DNA of 53,920 bases from Betaproteobacteria bacterium (GTDB taxonomy: Bacteria; Pseudomonadota; Gammaproteobacteria; Burkholderiales; Casimicrobiaceae). Under the pieces are notes generated by a model that was given only the letters and a program-made list of their open reading frames with translations, did no database searches and was not told where the DNA came from. The DNA lies in NCBI GenBank assembly GCA_016192065.1, contig JACPUX010000068.1:1-53920 (forward strand), in the 5' to 3' direction. The position numbers and the translations under genes are program-made. Shown here piece by piece: positions 1 to 7,701 of this stretch; the first letter of the stretch is position 1; every line of letters begins with the position of its first letter.

Positions 1-108
1 AAGGCCAAATTGAAACTCGCAGCCACCGAGCACATGCTCAAACTCGAACAGTCACCCGAGCGGGTCAAGAGCTTCTTCCAAGATCCGCGCGTCAAATATG
101 CCGCTTGA
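1..108 (+). CDS. C-terminal fragment of an unidentified protein
   Basis: An open frame enters from the left edge and ends at TGA 106-108, giving 35 residues that end in DPRVKYAA. It is rich in Lys, Glu and Leu and looks like a real helical C-terminus. I do not recognise the family. Because it stops about 30 bases before an inverted-repeat element, the tail of a transposase is one possibility, but nothing in it proves this. The remainder of the gene lies outside the window. Confidence 0.4.
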   Translation, partial: KAKLKLAATEHMLKLEQSPERVKSFFQDPRVKYAA

Positions 109-136
109 AACTTCAAACTTCATCTGGCCGGATCAA

Positions 137-264
137 TAGAAACCTCAGTTGGGCACCTTGCAGCGCGGTCACCCACCTGGTGATGTTCCAGACCAGCCCA
201 TATGCCATGCACTACCTGGCGGGAGCGCAAAAGACCGGCGGCCAACTGAGGCTTCCAGGTTCAA
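137..264 (+). mobile_element. Short inverted-repeat element (MITE-like), copy 1
   Basis: The left end TAGAAACCTCAGTTG (137-151) faces the right end CAACTGAGGCTTCCAGG (243-259), which is its imperfect reverse complement. The roughly 90 bases between carry no credible gene. The same ends, and related sequence just inside the right end (a TCACCCA..GGTGATG..TCCAGA block), recur at 7460-7698 in the same orientation. The ends look like insertion-sequence termini; IS1380 is a guess. It lies in the upstream region of the following arsR gene. Confidence 0.6.
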
Positions 265-355
265 GGATGCCGCGACCAGCCGGCGCGCCAGTTTTTGCGG
301 TGTCTCGCGAAGCCGCGTACCATGCGCCAACTTCAGGCGAAGCGGAATCTACGGT

Positions 356-691
356 ATGAGCAACAAGACGGCGCGGAGTACGGCGCGGGCGCGCGAAGCC
401 AAGCTGGACGAAGAGCTGGCCGCCTTTTGCAAGGCCCTGGGTCACCCGGCGCGGGTGCGCATCCTGCGCTTTCTCAGGGCCCAGCGGAGCTGCTTCTTTG
501 GCAACCTCTCCGAAATCGTACCGCTATCGCCCTCCACGATCTCGCAGCATCTCGATGTGCTGGAGCGGGCTGGACTCATCCGCAGCGGTGCCGAGCAGCA
601 ACGGGGCTGCTACTGCGTCGACCCCGAGGGTTTGGCGCGGCTCACCAAGCTTATGGGCACCGCCCTGGACGGATCTCTCCCCGGATCTTGA
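356..691 (+). CDS. ArsR-family transcriptional regulator
   Basis: This 111-residue winged-helix repressor matches the usual ArsR/SmtB length. The recognition-helix region reads LSPSTISQHLDVLERAGLI (about 58-75). Cysteines sit at 25, 46, 85 and 87; the C85-Y-C87 pair in the wing and C46 could bind arsenite, antimonite or a soft metal, though the sensing site is inferred. I chose ATG 356 because the frame upstream runs through the inverted-repeat element and matches no family. The next gene encodes an ArsN2-type acetyltransferase, which makes arsenic the likeliest signal. A near-perfect 27-base palindrome just downstream (714-740) is the best operator candidate. Confidence 0.88.
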   Translation: MSNKTARSTARAREAKLDEELAAFCKALGHPARVRILRFLRAQRSCFFGNLSEIVPLSPSTISQHLDVLERAGLIRSGAEQQRGCYCVDPEGLARLTKLMGTALDGSLPGS

Positions 692-713
692 CGCGCCTGT
701 AGGCGATCGCCTA

Positions 714-740
714 TATTCGCAATTCGTCGAATTACGAATA
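714..740. promoter_or_regulatory. 27-base palindrome, candidate ArsR operator
   Basis: The sequence TATTCG...CGAATA is an almost perfect palindrome with an inner AATTCG-T-CGAATT core; only the centre and one symmetric pair break the symmetry. It lies 12 bases before the ATG of the acetyltransferase gene and 22 bases after the arsR stop. ArsR-family dimers bind such AT-rich palindromes. A second short palindrome, AGGCGATCGCCT (701-712), is directly adjacent. Assignment to the upstream ArsR protein is inference from position. Confidence 0.55.
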
Positions 741-752
741 CGGAGCCGAGCC

Positions 753-1730
753 ATGCCCGACCCCATCACCTATCGCCTGGCCGCCCCCAACGACCGCCTC
801 GGCGTGGAGGCTCTGCTACACGGTGCCGGCCTGCCCGCCACGGACTTGCGGGAGAGTGGAGTGGTGCTCATCCTGGGCGAGCGTGGCGGCAGGCTTCTGG
901 GCTGCGCCGGGATCGAGCCGCGCGGTCACGCCGGCCTCATCCGTTCGCTGGCGGTGGTCAAGGACGAGCGCGGGCAAGGCCTGGGCAGTGAGCTGGCGGC
1001 GCGTGCCGAAGCCTTGGCGTGGTCGGGCGGGATCGAGGCGCTCTATCTGCTCACCAATACCGCCGAAGCGTTTTGGGCGCGGCGGGGTTATACACAGCTG
1101 GCGCGCGGTGAGGTGCCCGAAGCCATCCAGGCGAGCGCTGAGTTTGCCGCGCTGTGTCCGGCCAGCGCGGTGTGTATGTGGCGTCAGGCGGATGAAGCAA
1201 GCCAGGAGTCGGTCGCCGCGGGGGGCGACTCAGCGGGGTGGGCAAGCCCTCCCGACGCGGTGCGCGCCCAGGCCGAGATGCTGTTCGGCGCCGGCCTGTT
1301 TTGCGCCGAAAGCGTGGTTCAGGCTCTGGCGCAAGCCCAAGGGGTCGAGGCGAGCTTGATACCGCGCGCGGCAAGCGCTTTTTGCAGCGGCATGGCACGT
1401 ACCAGGGGAAGCTGCGGTGCGGTCACCGGGGCGATGATGGGTTTGGGCGTCGCGCTCGGGCGCGACGCTCCCGAAGATTCGCTCCAGCGCTGCTATGAAG
1501 CGACGCAGAGTTTCCTCAGGGCATTCGAGCAGCGCTTCGGTAGCAGCAATTGCCAGGTGCTCCTGGAGGGGTGTGACCTCGCCACGGCCGAAGGCCAGGC
1601 GATGTTCCAGGAGCGCGGCTTCCGTGCGCGCTGCCGCGAGTTCACCGGCACCGCAGCCGAGCTGGCGCAGCGCGAAATCGCGGCGGCGGCGAGTTCGGCG
1701 AGCCGCGCCTCCGAATCCCGGAAGTGTTAA
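753..1730 (+). CDS. ArsN2-like GNAT acetyltransferase fused to C_GCAxxG_C_C domain
   Basis: The 325-residue protein has two domains. Residues 5-145 are a GNAT N-acetyltransferase with the acetyl-CoA loop ERGQGLG (72-78) and the ending FAALCPASAVCM that is characteristic of ArsN2-type arsenic-operon acetyltransferases. Residues 168-310 resemble the C_GCAxxG_C_C redox/metal-binding family: C184, C211, C221 in GSCGAVTGAMMGLG, C267, C274 and C294. A roughly 25-residue linker joins them. These two families are normally separate proteins, so the fusion is unusual. The gene follows arsR closely and is preceded by a strong palindrome. A thiol-rich domain beside an arsenic-linked acetyltransferase suggests arsenical handling, but the substrate cannot be told from sequence. 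Confidence 0.85.
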   Translation: MPDPITYRLAAPNDRLGVEALLHGAGLPATDLRESGVVLILGERGGRLLGCAGIEPRGHAGLIRSLAVVKDERGQGLGSELAARAEALAWSGGIEALYLLTNTAEAFWARRGYTQLARGEVPEAIQASAEFAALCPASAVCMWRQADEASQESVAAGGDSAGWASPPDAVRAQAEMLFGAGLFCAESVVQALAQAQGVEASLIPRAASAFCSGMARTRGSCGAVTGAMMGLGVALGRDAPEDSLQRCYEATQSFLRAFEQRFGSSNCQVLLEGCDLATAEGQAMFQERGFRARCREFTGTAAELAQREIAAAASSASRASESRKC

Positions 1731-1827
1731 GGAGACCCGCGCCAAAGACGCCACCAGCGGTTGGGTCGGGGCGGCCTTGGCCGCGAAGGGGTTGGCCGTC
1801 CACCGGCTGTTTGCGCGGACAAGCCCG

Positions 1828-2247
1828 CTACAACACCGACTTCACCCAGCTCACCAACTCCCGCGACATCATCGCGCCGCTCCTGCGTGCCACCTCTGCG
1901 CCGCCACGGTAAAGCACCAGCGTGGGGATGTTGCGGATGTGCGCCTTCATGCTCACCCGTGGTGATGCGTCGGTATCGACTTTGGCGAAACGCACCTCCG
2001 GCATCTGCTCGGCGGCGGCCTTGAATTGGGGCGCCATGGTCTGGCAGGGGCCGCACCAGTCGGCCCAGTAGTCGACCAGCACAGGCAACTCCGTGCCTTC
2101 GACGAAGCGCTCGAAGGACTGTTCGTCGAGCGCGACCGGGCCAGGTGCCAGGAGCGCCGCGCCACATTCGCCACAGCGCGGATCTTCGTGCCGGCGCTCG
2201 GCAGGGAGCCGGTTCTTGGTCAGGCAATGGGGACAAACGACTTGCAT
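1828..2247 (-). CDS. trxC: Thioredoxin 2 (zinc-binding thioredoxin)
   Basis: The protein has 139 residues. Its N-terminal zinc ribbon has CPHC at 5-8 and CGEC at 25-28, followed by a thioredoxin fold with the active site WCGPC at 64-68 and the cis-proline loop NIPTLVLY. This layout is that of thioredoxin 2, a cytoplasmic disulfide reductase often linked to oxidative or sulfur stress. ATG 2247 is preferred over the in-frame GTG 2253 because a GGTGGAG ribosome site ends six bases before it. It is the last gene of the adaptor-RND-DUF2892 operon, 61 bases after the DUF2892 gene. That position is informative: thiol chemistry appears to be part of what the operon handles. Confidence 0.92.
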   Translation of the reverse strand: MQVVCPHCLTKNRLPAERRHEDPRCGECGAALLAPGPVALDEQSFERFVEGTELPVLVDYWADWCGPCQTMAPQFKAAAEQMPEVRFAKVDTDASPRVSMKAHIRNIPTLVLYRGGAEVARRSGAMMSRELVSWVKSVL

Positions 2248-2282
2248 GATCACTCCACCTCAAAGGTCGTGAATAGAAACCC

Positions 2283-2300
2283 GCGCCGCCTCGGCGGCGC
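2283..2300. other. Perfect GC palindrome between DUF2892 gene and trxC
   Basis: GCGCCGCC-TC-GGCGGCGC would form an eight-pair hairpin in the transcript between the DUF2892 gene and trxC. There is no following T run, so it may be an mRNA-processing or attenuation structure rather than a full terminator. Confidence 0.4.
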
Positions 2301-2308
2301 GAGGCGGT

Positions 2309-2518
2309 TCAGCACCCAGCCTTGGCGCCGAATTTGCGCAGCACGATCTCCAGTGGACACCAGCAGGAGAAGGCGCTTTGCAAGAGGTTGGCGCCGACGA
2401 AGGCGGTCAGGGCGAGCCACCACTGGCTGATGAAGAGCGGGCTGCCGGGTACACCCAAGGCCAGCGACATGAGAACGACCAGACCAGCGAAAAGACGAAC
2501 GATTTGCCACGAGTTCAT
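2309..2518 (-). CDS. DUF2892 (YgaP-type) inner-membrane protein
   Basis: This 69-residue protein has two predicted membrane helices (about 7-24 and 32-48) and the DUF2892 signature: an N-terminal IVRLFAG..VL..LALG, then NLLQSAFSCWCPLEIVLRK. DUF2892 is the membrane half of E. coli YgaP, where it is joined to a rhodanese (sulfurtransferase) domain; here it stands alone. The two Cys in CWCP match the conserved cysteine region of the family. It overlaps the RND gene by four bases (ATGA), so translation is coupled. With trxC downstream and a cysteine-rich ArsR-family regulator, the set recalls the ygaVP sulfide-response pair. Confidence 0.85.
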   Translation of the reverse strand: MNSWQIVRLFAGLVVLMSLALGVPGSPLFISQWWLALTAFVGANLLQSAFSCWCPLEIVLRKFGAKAGC

Positions 2519-5500
2519 GGTGAGACTCCTTCAGGTTCAGGGGGGGGAAGCGGAGCCGTTTCCGGCTCCCGATAGGCAACGAAGTAGAGCAGGGGGATAA
2601 CCACCAGGGTCAGCAGGGTCGAGACCAGGATGCCGAAGATCAGCGATACCGCCAGTCCGTTGAAGATCGGATCGTCGAGAATGAAAAACGCACCCAGTGT
2701 CGCCGCCAGGGCGGTGAGTACAATCGGCTGGGCACGCGTCGCCGCCGAGCGCACCACGGCCACTTCCAGGGGCAGGCCGGCGGCAACCTGCAAACGAATG
2801 AAATCGACCAGCAGGATGGAATTCCTGACGATGATGCCCGCCAAGGCGATCATGCCGATCATGCTGGTGGCGGTGAATTGCGCGCCCAGCAAGGCGTGGC
2901 CGGGCATCACGCCGATGATGGTGAGGGGGATCGGCGCCATGATGATGAGCGGTGTGAGATACGAGCCGAACTGCGCCACCACCAGCAAATAGATCAGCAC
3001 CAGGCCCACCGCATAGGCGGCGCCCATGTCGCGGAAGGTCTCATAGGTGATCTGCCACTCGCCATCCCACTTGAGGGAATAGCCGCGATAGGGGTCGTCG
3101 GGCTGGCTGATGAAGTGCTCGTTGATCCGTCCCCCGTCGGGTGCGACGATCTCGCCAAGGGCGGCGCGCATGCCGAACATGCCATAGAGCGGGCTGTCGA
3201 TGCGGCCGGCCATGTCGCCCACGACGTAGTGCACAGGCAGGAGATCCTTGTGATAGATCGGCTGCTCCAGCAGGCTGTCGCTCAGTGTGACCAGCTCCCG
3301 GATGGGCACCAGCTGTCCGGCGCTGCCGCGCACCCGGAGCGCGAGTAGCGCCTCGATCTCGCCCTGGCGCTCGGCTGGCAATTGCACCACCGTGGGCACC
3401 GGGTATTTACTGGCGTCGTGCAGGTAGGCCGCCGCCGCTCCGGCGAGCCCGGTACGCAAGGTCGCGACGATCGCTTCCTGCGGCACGCCCAGCATCGCCG
3501 CCTTGCGCCGATCAATCAGGAGCAGTTGCCGCGGCGCGTCGGCGATGCTGCTGTCGTCCACGTCCACCACGCCCTGCCGCGCGGCGAAGACTTTGCGCAC
3601 GTCCATGGCCAACTGCCGCCGACCGGCGGCATCCGGACCGTAGAGTTCCGCTACGATGGGCGCGAGCACCGGCGGTCCCGGCGGCACTTCGACCACCTTC
3701 ACCTTGGCGCCGAAGGGCGCGGCGATTCTTTGCAGCTCGGGCCGCAGGCGCGTGGCGATGGCGTGACTCTGTTCTTTGCGCGCGCTCTTCGGCGCGAGTT
3801 TGACTTGCAGGTCGCCTACTTCGCCGCCGGCGCGCAGGTAGTATTGACGCACCAGGCCGTTGAAATTGATCGGCGAGGCGACTCCGGCATAGGCCTGGTA
3901 GTTCACCACCTCAGGTTGTCGAGACAAATGCGCGCCCAGTTCCTGCAACACCGCAGCGGTCTTTTCGAGTGGCGTACCCGCGGGCATGTCCACCACGACC
4001 TGAAACTCCGACTTGTTGTCGAAGGGCAGCATTTTCAGTACGACCCAGCCGAGGGCGGGAAGGACCAGAGACATCATGATCAGGCTGGCGATACCCAACC
4101 AAAGCACGGCGCGCCTGCGGGCACCTCCCTCGCGCGCCAGGAGGGGGCGGAACAGGCGCTCGAACAGTGGCCCCAGTCGCGGCGCGAAGCCGGTATCGCC
4201 GTGCCCGGAAGCGGGCGCGTGCTTGAGCCAAAGGCGGGCGAGCCAAGGCGTGACGATGAAGGCGATGGCCAGTGACAGGAGCATGCCCAGACTGGCGTTG
4301 ATTGGAATCGGCGCCATGTACGGCCCCATCAACCCGCTGACGAAGGCCATGGGCAAGAGCGCGGCGATCACCGTGAAGGTGGCGAGAATGGTCGGGCCAC
4401 CGACTTCGTCGACGGCGCGAGGAATGATCCGCAGCAGATCCGGTGCGGTATTCACCGCGCCCGCGGCGACCTGAGTCTGCTCCAAACCATCCAGAGTCAG
4501 GTGGCGATGAATATTCTCAACCACCACAATCGCGTCATCGACCAGGATGCCGATGGAAAAGATCAGCGCGAACAGCGAGACGCGATTGAGGGTGAAACCC
4601 CAGGCCCAGGAGGCGAAGAGGGTAACGGTGAGGGTAAGGATCACCGCGGCACCGACGATTGCCGCTTCGCGTCGCCCCAGGGTGAGGAAGACCAGCGCCA
4701 CCACCGAGGCGGTGGCAAAAAGGAGTTTCTGGATGAGCTGCTTGGCCTTGTCGTTGGCGGTGACGCCATAATTGCGCGTTTCGGCGACTTCCACGCCCGC
4801 GGGAATGAGGGCATTGCGCAGGGCATCGGCGCGGCGCACCACGGCGTTGGCGACATCGATGGCGTTTTCGCCGGGCTTCTTGGTCACGGCCAGTGTCACG
4901 GCCGGGTACTCACCGCCGTCCGTGCCGGCGAGGCCGTGCCAGACATAGCGCTCCGGCGAAGGCGGACCGTCCCGCACAGTGGCCACGTCGCGCAGAAACA
5001 CCGGGCGTTTCTGGAAGACTCCGACCACCAGTTCGCCGACCTCGCGTGCATCGCGCAGGAACGAGCCGGCTTCGAGTTGGATGCTCTGGTTATCGCGCAA
5101 GAGTTTGCCCAGCGGGGCGCCGGAGTTCGCGCTTTGCAGGGCGCGATTGATTTCGGCCACGGTGATGCCGTGGGCGGCCAGGCGGGCGGGATCGACGGCC
5201 ACTTGGATCGCTCGCCCCGGACCGCCGATGCTGACCACTTCGCGGGTACCGGGCACGCGCTTCAATTCGACTTCCATGCTGTGCGCCACGCGTTCGAGAT
5301 CGAAGGCGCTGGTTTGCGGGTCCTTGGCGTAGAGCGTGAGGGTGACAATGGGCACATCGTCGATGCCCTTGGGTTTGATGATCGGCTCGGATACCCCCAA
5401 GCCCTGCGGTAACCAGTCGGTGTTGGCGCGAATGGTGTCGTGCAGGCGCACCAGGGCCTCGGTGCGGGGCACGCCGACCTTGAACTGCACGGTGATGATC

Positions 5501-5793
5501 GCCAGGCCCGGGCGCGACACCGACATCACATGTTCGATGCCATGGATTTGTGCGAGCACCTGTTCGGCGGGGGTGGCGACCATCTGCTCCACATCCTTCA
5601 CCGCCGCGCCGGGGAAAGGAATGAGCACATTGGCCATGGTCACGTTGATCTGCGGCTCTTCTTCGCGCGGCGTGACCAAGACCGCGAAGGCGCCCAAGAG
5701 GAGCGCGACCAGTGCCAGCAAAGGGGTGATCTGGGCGCTCTGAAAGTAGCGCGCGATGCGTCCGGAGAAACCCAAGGGACTGTCCATCGTCAT
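2515..5793 (-). CDS. RND-family efflux transporter permease
   Basis: At 1092 residues this is a full-length AcrB-like inner-membrane proton antiporter with two repeats of membrane segments plus periplasmic loops. The N-terminus shows TPREEEPQI after the first helix, and the proton-relay pair in helix 4 is D419-D420 within GILVDDAIVVVENIH. The EEEPQI type occurs in a broad RND clade in proteobacteria with poorly known substrates. It follows the adaptor gene with a four-base overlap (5790-5793). No outer-membrane TolC-like gene is present, so a factor encoded elsewhere is expected. Substrate is unknown; operon partners (DUF2892, thioredoxin) hint at a sulfur or thiol-reactive compound. Confidence 0.92.
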   Translation of the reverse strand: MTMDSPLGFSGRIARYFQSAQITPLLALVALLLGAFAVLVTPREEEPQINVTMANVLIPFPGAAVKDVEQMVATPAEQVLAQIHGIEHVMSVSRPGLAIITVQFKVGVPRTEALVRLHDTIRANTDWLPQGLGVSEPIIKPKGIDDVPIVTLTLYAKDPQTSAFDLERVAHSMEVELKRVPGTREVVSIGGPGRAIQVAVDPARLAAHGITVAEINRALQSANSGAPLGKLLRDNQSIQLEAGSFLRDAREVGELVVGVFQKRPVFLRDVATVRDGPPSPERYVWHGLAGTDGGEYPAVTLAVTKKPGENAIDVANAVVRRADALRNALIPAGVEVAETRNYGVTANDKAKQLIQKLLFATASVVALVFLTLGRREAAIVGAAVILTLTVTLFASWAWGFTLNRVSLFALIFSIGILVDDAIVVVENIHRHLTLDGLEQTQVAAGAVNTAPDLLRIIPRAVDEVGGPTILATFTVIAALLPMAFVSGLMGPYMAPIPINASLGMLLSLAIAFIVTPWLARLWLKHAPASGHGDTGFAPRLGPLFERLFRPLLAREGGARRRAVLWLGIASLIMMSLVLPALGWVVLKMLPFDNKSEFQVVVDMPAGTPLEKTAAVLQELGAHLSRQPEVVNYQAYAGVASPINFNGLVRQYYLRAGGEVGDLQVKLAPKSARKEQSHAIATRLRPELQRIAAPFGAKVKVVEVPPGPPVLAPIVAELYGPDAAGRRQLAMDVRKVFAARQGVVDVDDSSIADAPRQLLLIDRRKAAMLGVPQEAIVATLRTGLAGAAAAYLHDASKYPVPTVVQLPAERQGEIEALLALRVRGSAGQLVPIRELVTLSDSLLEQPIYHKDLLPVHYVVGDMAGRIDSPLYGMFGMRAALGEIVAPDGGRINEHFISQPDDPYRGYSLKWDGEWQITYETFRDMGAAYAVGLVLIYLLVVAQFGSYLTPLIIMAPIPLTIIGVMPGHALLGAQFTATSMIGMIALAGIIVRNSILLVDFIRLQVAAGLPLEVAVVRSAATRAQPIVLTALAATLGAFFILDDPIFNGLAVSLIFGILVSTLLTLVVIPLLYFVAYREPETAPLPPPEPEGVSP

Positions 5794-6815
5794 TCTCGGC
5801 GCAGTGCGGTGTTGGCGTCGGCGATGAGTCTTTCGCCCTCGCTCAGGCCGGCGAGCACTTCGATCCAGGTGCCCTCGGCGCGGCCCAGGCGCACCTGGCG
5901 CAGGCGCGGTTTGCCTGCGGCGCCCAGAACATAGACGCCACTCATTTCAGCGCGCCGCACCACCGCCGTGGCCGGCACGAATAAGCGCGCCTCGCTCTCG
6001 GCGTTGGGGGCAAGCGACACCCGAGCGAACATTCCGGGGGCCAGACCGGCCAGTCCGGGCGGAAGATCGAGACGCAATTCCTGGGTGTGCGTGGCGGCAT
6101 CGATAGTGGGCATGCGCTGCACCCGTACCGGGACCTGGGGATCGAGACCGGTGCTGGGCAGCTCGACGCGGAGCTGCTCGGGTTTGACGAGCCGCGCGGC
6201 CGCGCGCTGCGGCACGGCGACGGAAACACGCAAGGCGCCGGGGTCGTAGAGCGTCAGCAGGGTCTTGCCGGGCAGGGCCATGTCGCCCAGGACCACCGGG
6301 ACTTCCGCCACGACCGCGGCATACGGGGCGCGCACCACATAGAACCCGGACTGGGTGCGGGCTGCGCCAGCGCTGGCGATCTGGGCGTTGGCCACGGCCT
6401 GGGTCGTTTGGTGATCGGCTTCGGCCCGGTCCAGCGCGGCGCGACTGATGAACCGCTGTTCGAAGAGCATTTTCTGGCGCTCCAATTCGCGCCTCGCCGC
6501 TTCCTGGGTAGCCCGGGCGGCCGCGACTTGGGCGTCGGCGGCGGCGGCGTTTTGTTCCGCGGCGCGAGCGTCGAGCCGCAGCAACACCTGGCCGGCCCGC
6601 ACCGGGTCGCCCGCCTTGACCGCGATGGCCACGACCGCCCCCGAAACCTGGGCCCCGATGCTGGTCTGGCGTACGGCCTCGACCACGCCGTCAAAGGACG
6701 TGCCGGCGCCCCCCACGAAGCGGGTGACGCTGGTGGTGGCGGGCGCCTGGGCGCCAGCCAAAGCGGGGAAAAGGGCGGTCAGGCACAGCAGGCGAACGAA
6801 GAATTGTCGGGTCAT
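5790..6815 (-). CDS. RND periplasmic adaptor (membrane fusion protein)
   Basis: This 341-residue protein begins with a Sec signal peptide (about 1-22, ending ALAGAQA). The biotinyl-lipoyl-like half (QTSIGAQVSGAVVAIAVKAGDPVRAG) precedes an alanine-rich helical hairpin (about 85-150), a beta-barrel region and a membrane-proximal domain. It links the RND pump to an outer-membrane channel. It is the first gene of the minus-strand operon, 31 bases from a promoter with good -35 and -10 boxes. Length is slightly short compared with AcrA but usual for HlyD_D23-type adaptors. Confidence 0.92.
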   Translation of the reverse strand: MTRQFFVRLLCLTALFPALAGAQAPATTSVTRFVGGAGTSFDGVVEAVRQTSIGAQVSGAVVAIAVKAGDPVRAGQVLLRLDARAAEQNAAAADAQVAAARATQEAARRELERQKMLFEQRFISRAALDRAEADHQTTQAVANAQIASAGAARTQSGFYVVRAPYAAVVAEVPVVLGDMALPGKTLLTLYDPGALRVSVAVPQRAAARLVKPEQLRVELPSTGLDPQVPVRVQRMPTIDAATHTQELRLDLPPGLAGLAPGMFARVSLAPNAESEARLFVPATAVVRRAEMSGVYVLGAAGKPRLRQVRLGRAEGTWIEVLAGLSEGERLIADANTALRRE

Positions 6816-6852
6816 GCCTTGCTCCAGCTTGAAACCAGAATCGAGATGGCGT

Positions 6853-6881
6853 ATTATTTAGCCAAGTACGCAAATAGTCAA
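6853..6881 (-). promoter_or_regulatory. Promoter of the adaptor-RND-DUF2892-trxC operon
   Basis: On the minus strand, TTGACT (6881-6876) is followed after exactly 17 bases by AATAAT (6858-6853), each five of six to the sigma-70 consensus. The predicted transcript starts near 6846, about 30 bases before the adaptor ATG. Confidence 0.65.
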
Positions 6882-6902
6882 GCACGCAAGTAAGCCGCAA
6901 GT
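6864..6902. promoter_or_regulatory. Three direct repeats AAGYnCGCAARt, candidate regulator site
   Basis: Copies at 6864-6875 (AAGTACGCAAAT), 6880-6891 (AAGCACGCAAGT) and 6892-6902 (AAGCCGCAAGT) lie between the two divergent genes and cover the -35 box of the RND operon. That position would let the divergent ArsR-family protein repress the operon. The repeats are direct rather than inverted, which is unusual for a homodimeric repressor. Confidence 0.5.
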
Positions 6903-6973
6903 AATCCAGTTATGGCGGCGCGGTACCAACGATTCCGGCGCATTGGCCGCGCCGGACACGGACGAGGCATAAT

Positions 6974-7369
6974 GTGGTCAGACCAACGAACGGACCCGAA
7001 TTGAAGAACCTTCCACCCGAAGCGATGACCCAGGTCGCCGCCTACTTCCAGGCATTGTCAGAGCCCACCCGCCTGAAGATTCTGAACCTTCTGTGCGCTG
7101 GCGAACGCAATGTCGGTGAACTGGCCCAATTGTGCGGGTTTACCGCCGCCAATGTTTCGCGCCACCTGGCCGTACTGGCGCGCCAAGGTGTGGTCGAGCG
7201 GGAGAGCCGCGGCACTGCGGTGTACTACCGCATCGCCGACGAATCGGTCTTTGCCCTGTGCGATCTGGTTTGTGGCAACATCGCGCGCAAACTCGAAAGC
7301 GCGGTCGATGGGCAGAAACTCTTTCGAAGAGCGGCTCGACCCGTGCCCAAGCCAAGTGGACGGAAGTAG
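6974..7369 (+). CDS. ArsR-family regulator, cysteine-rich, divergent to RND operon
   Basis: A 131-residue winged-helix regulator: ALSEPTRLKILNLL (27-40), recognition helix TAANVSRHLAVLARQGVV (57-74) and the wing ESRGTAVYYRI (77-87). Numbered from GTG 6974, cysteines fall at 41, 54, 96 and 100. C41 in the helix after the EPTRLKIL segment and C100 in the last helix are placed much like the persulfide-sensing pair of BigR/SqrR/YgaV, an inference I cannot confirm without an alignment. The start is uncertain: TTG 7001 or ATG 7024 would leave room for a CATAAT -10 box at 6968-6973 and are perhaps more likely. It presumably controls the divergent pump/thioredoxin operon. Confidence 0.85.
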   Translation: MVRPTNGPELKNLPPEAMTQVAAYFQALSEPTRLKILNLLCAGERNVGELAQLCGFTAANVSRHLAVLARQGVVERESRGTAVYYRIADESVFALCDLVCGNIARKLESAVDGQKLFRRAARPVPKPSGRK

Positions 7370-7459
7370 CGCGCGCCCGTCGGTCCGCGGCTGAGCGTCG
7401 CGCGCGTGGTCCAGCAGTCCGTCCGCCCGATCGGCGCAAGCGCTGGGCAACGAGAATTC

Positions 7460-7698
7460 AACCTAGAAACCTCAGTTGGGCGCGCCCGATGGTGCGTTTG
7501 GCCGGGTGCATGGCGCGAAGCGACGACGCGGAATAGCCATTCTATTCAAGGAGGAGCGACCAAGCCGGGCGCCCGGCCAAACGCGCCAGCGGGTGTGCAG
7601 CGTGCTCACCCATGAGGTGATGATCCAGATTAGACCGCAGACTTTGCGCCGCCTGGCTGGTAGCGAATAGATGAGCGGTCAACTGAGGTTTCTAGGTT
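7460..7698 (+). mobile_element. Inverted-repeat element (MITE-like), copy 2
   Basis: A perfect 19-base terminal inverted repeat, AACCTAGAAACCTCAGTTG at 7460-7478 and its complement at 7680-7698, bounds 239 bases with no credible gene. The right part is related to copy 1 at 137-264. No clear target duplication is visible. It ends four bases before the stop codon of the ABC ATPase gene and fills most of the 332-base space 7370-7701. Confidence 0.7.
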
Positions 7699-7701
7699 CA
7701 A

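Noticed and set aside
4501..5412. 303-codon plus-strand frame inside the RND gene
   Set aside because: It is the antisense shadow of a well-supported RND pump gene in GC-rich DNA.
2515..5793. Assignment of the first RND pump to heavy-metal (CusA/CzcA) efflux
   Set aside because: The protein has the EEEPQI-type N-terminus and no Cus/Czc metal motifs or partner genes were seen; the substrate was left open.
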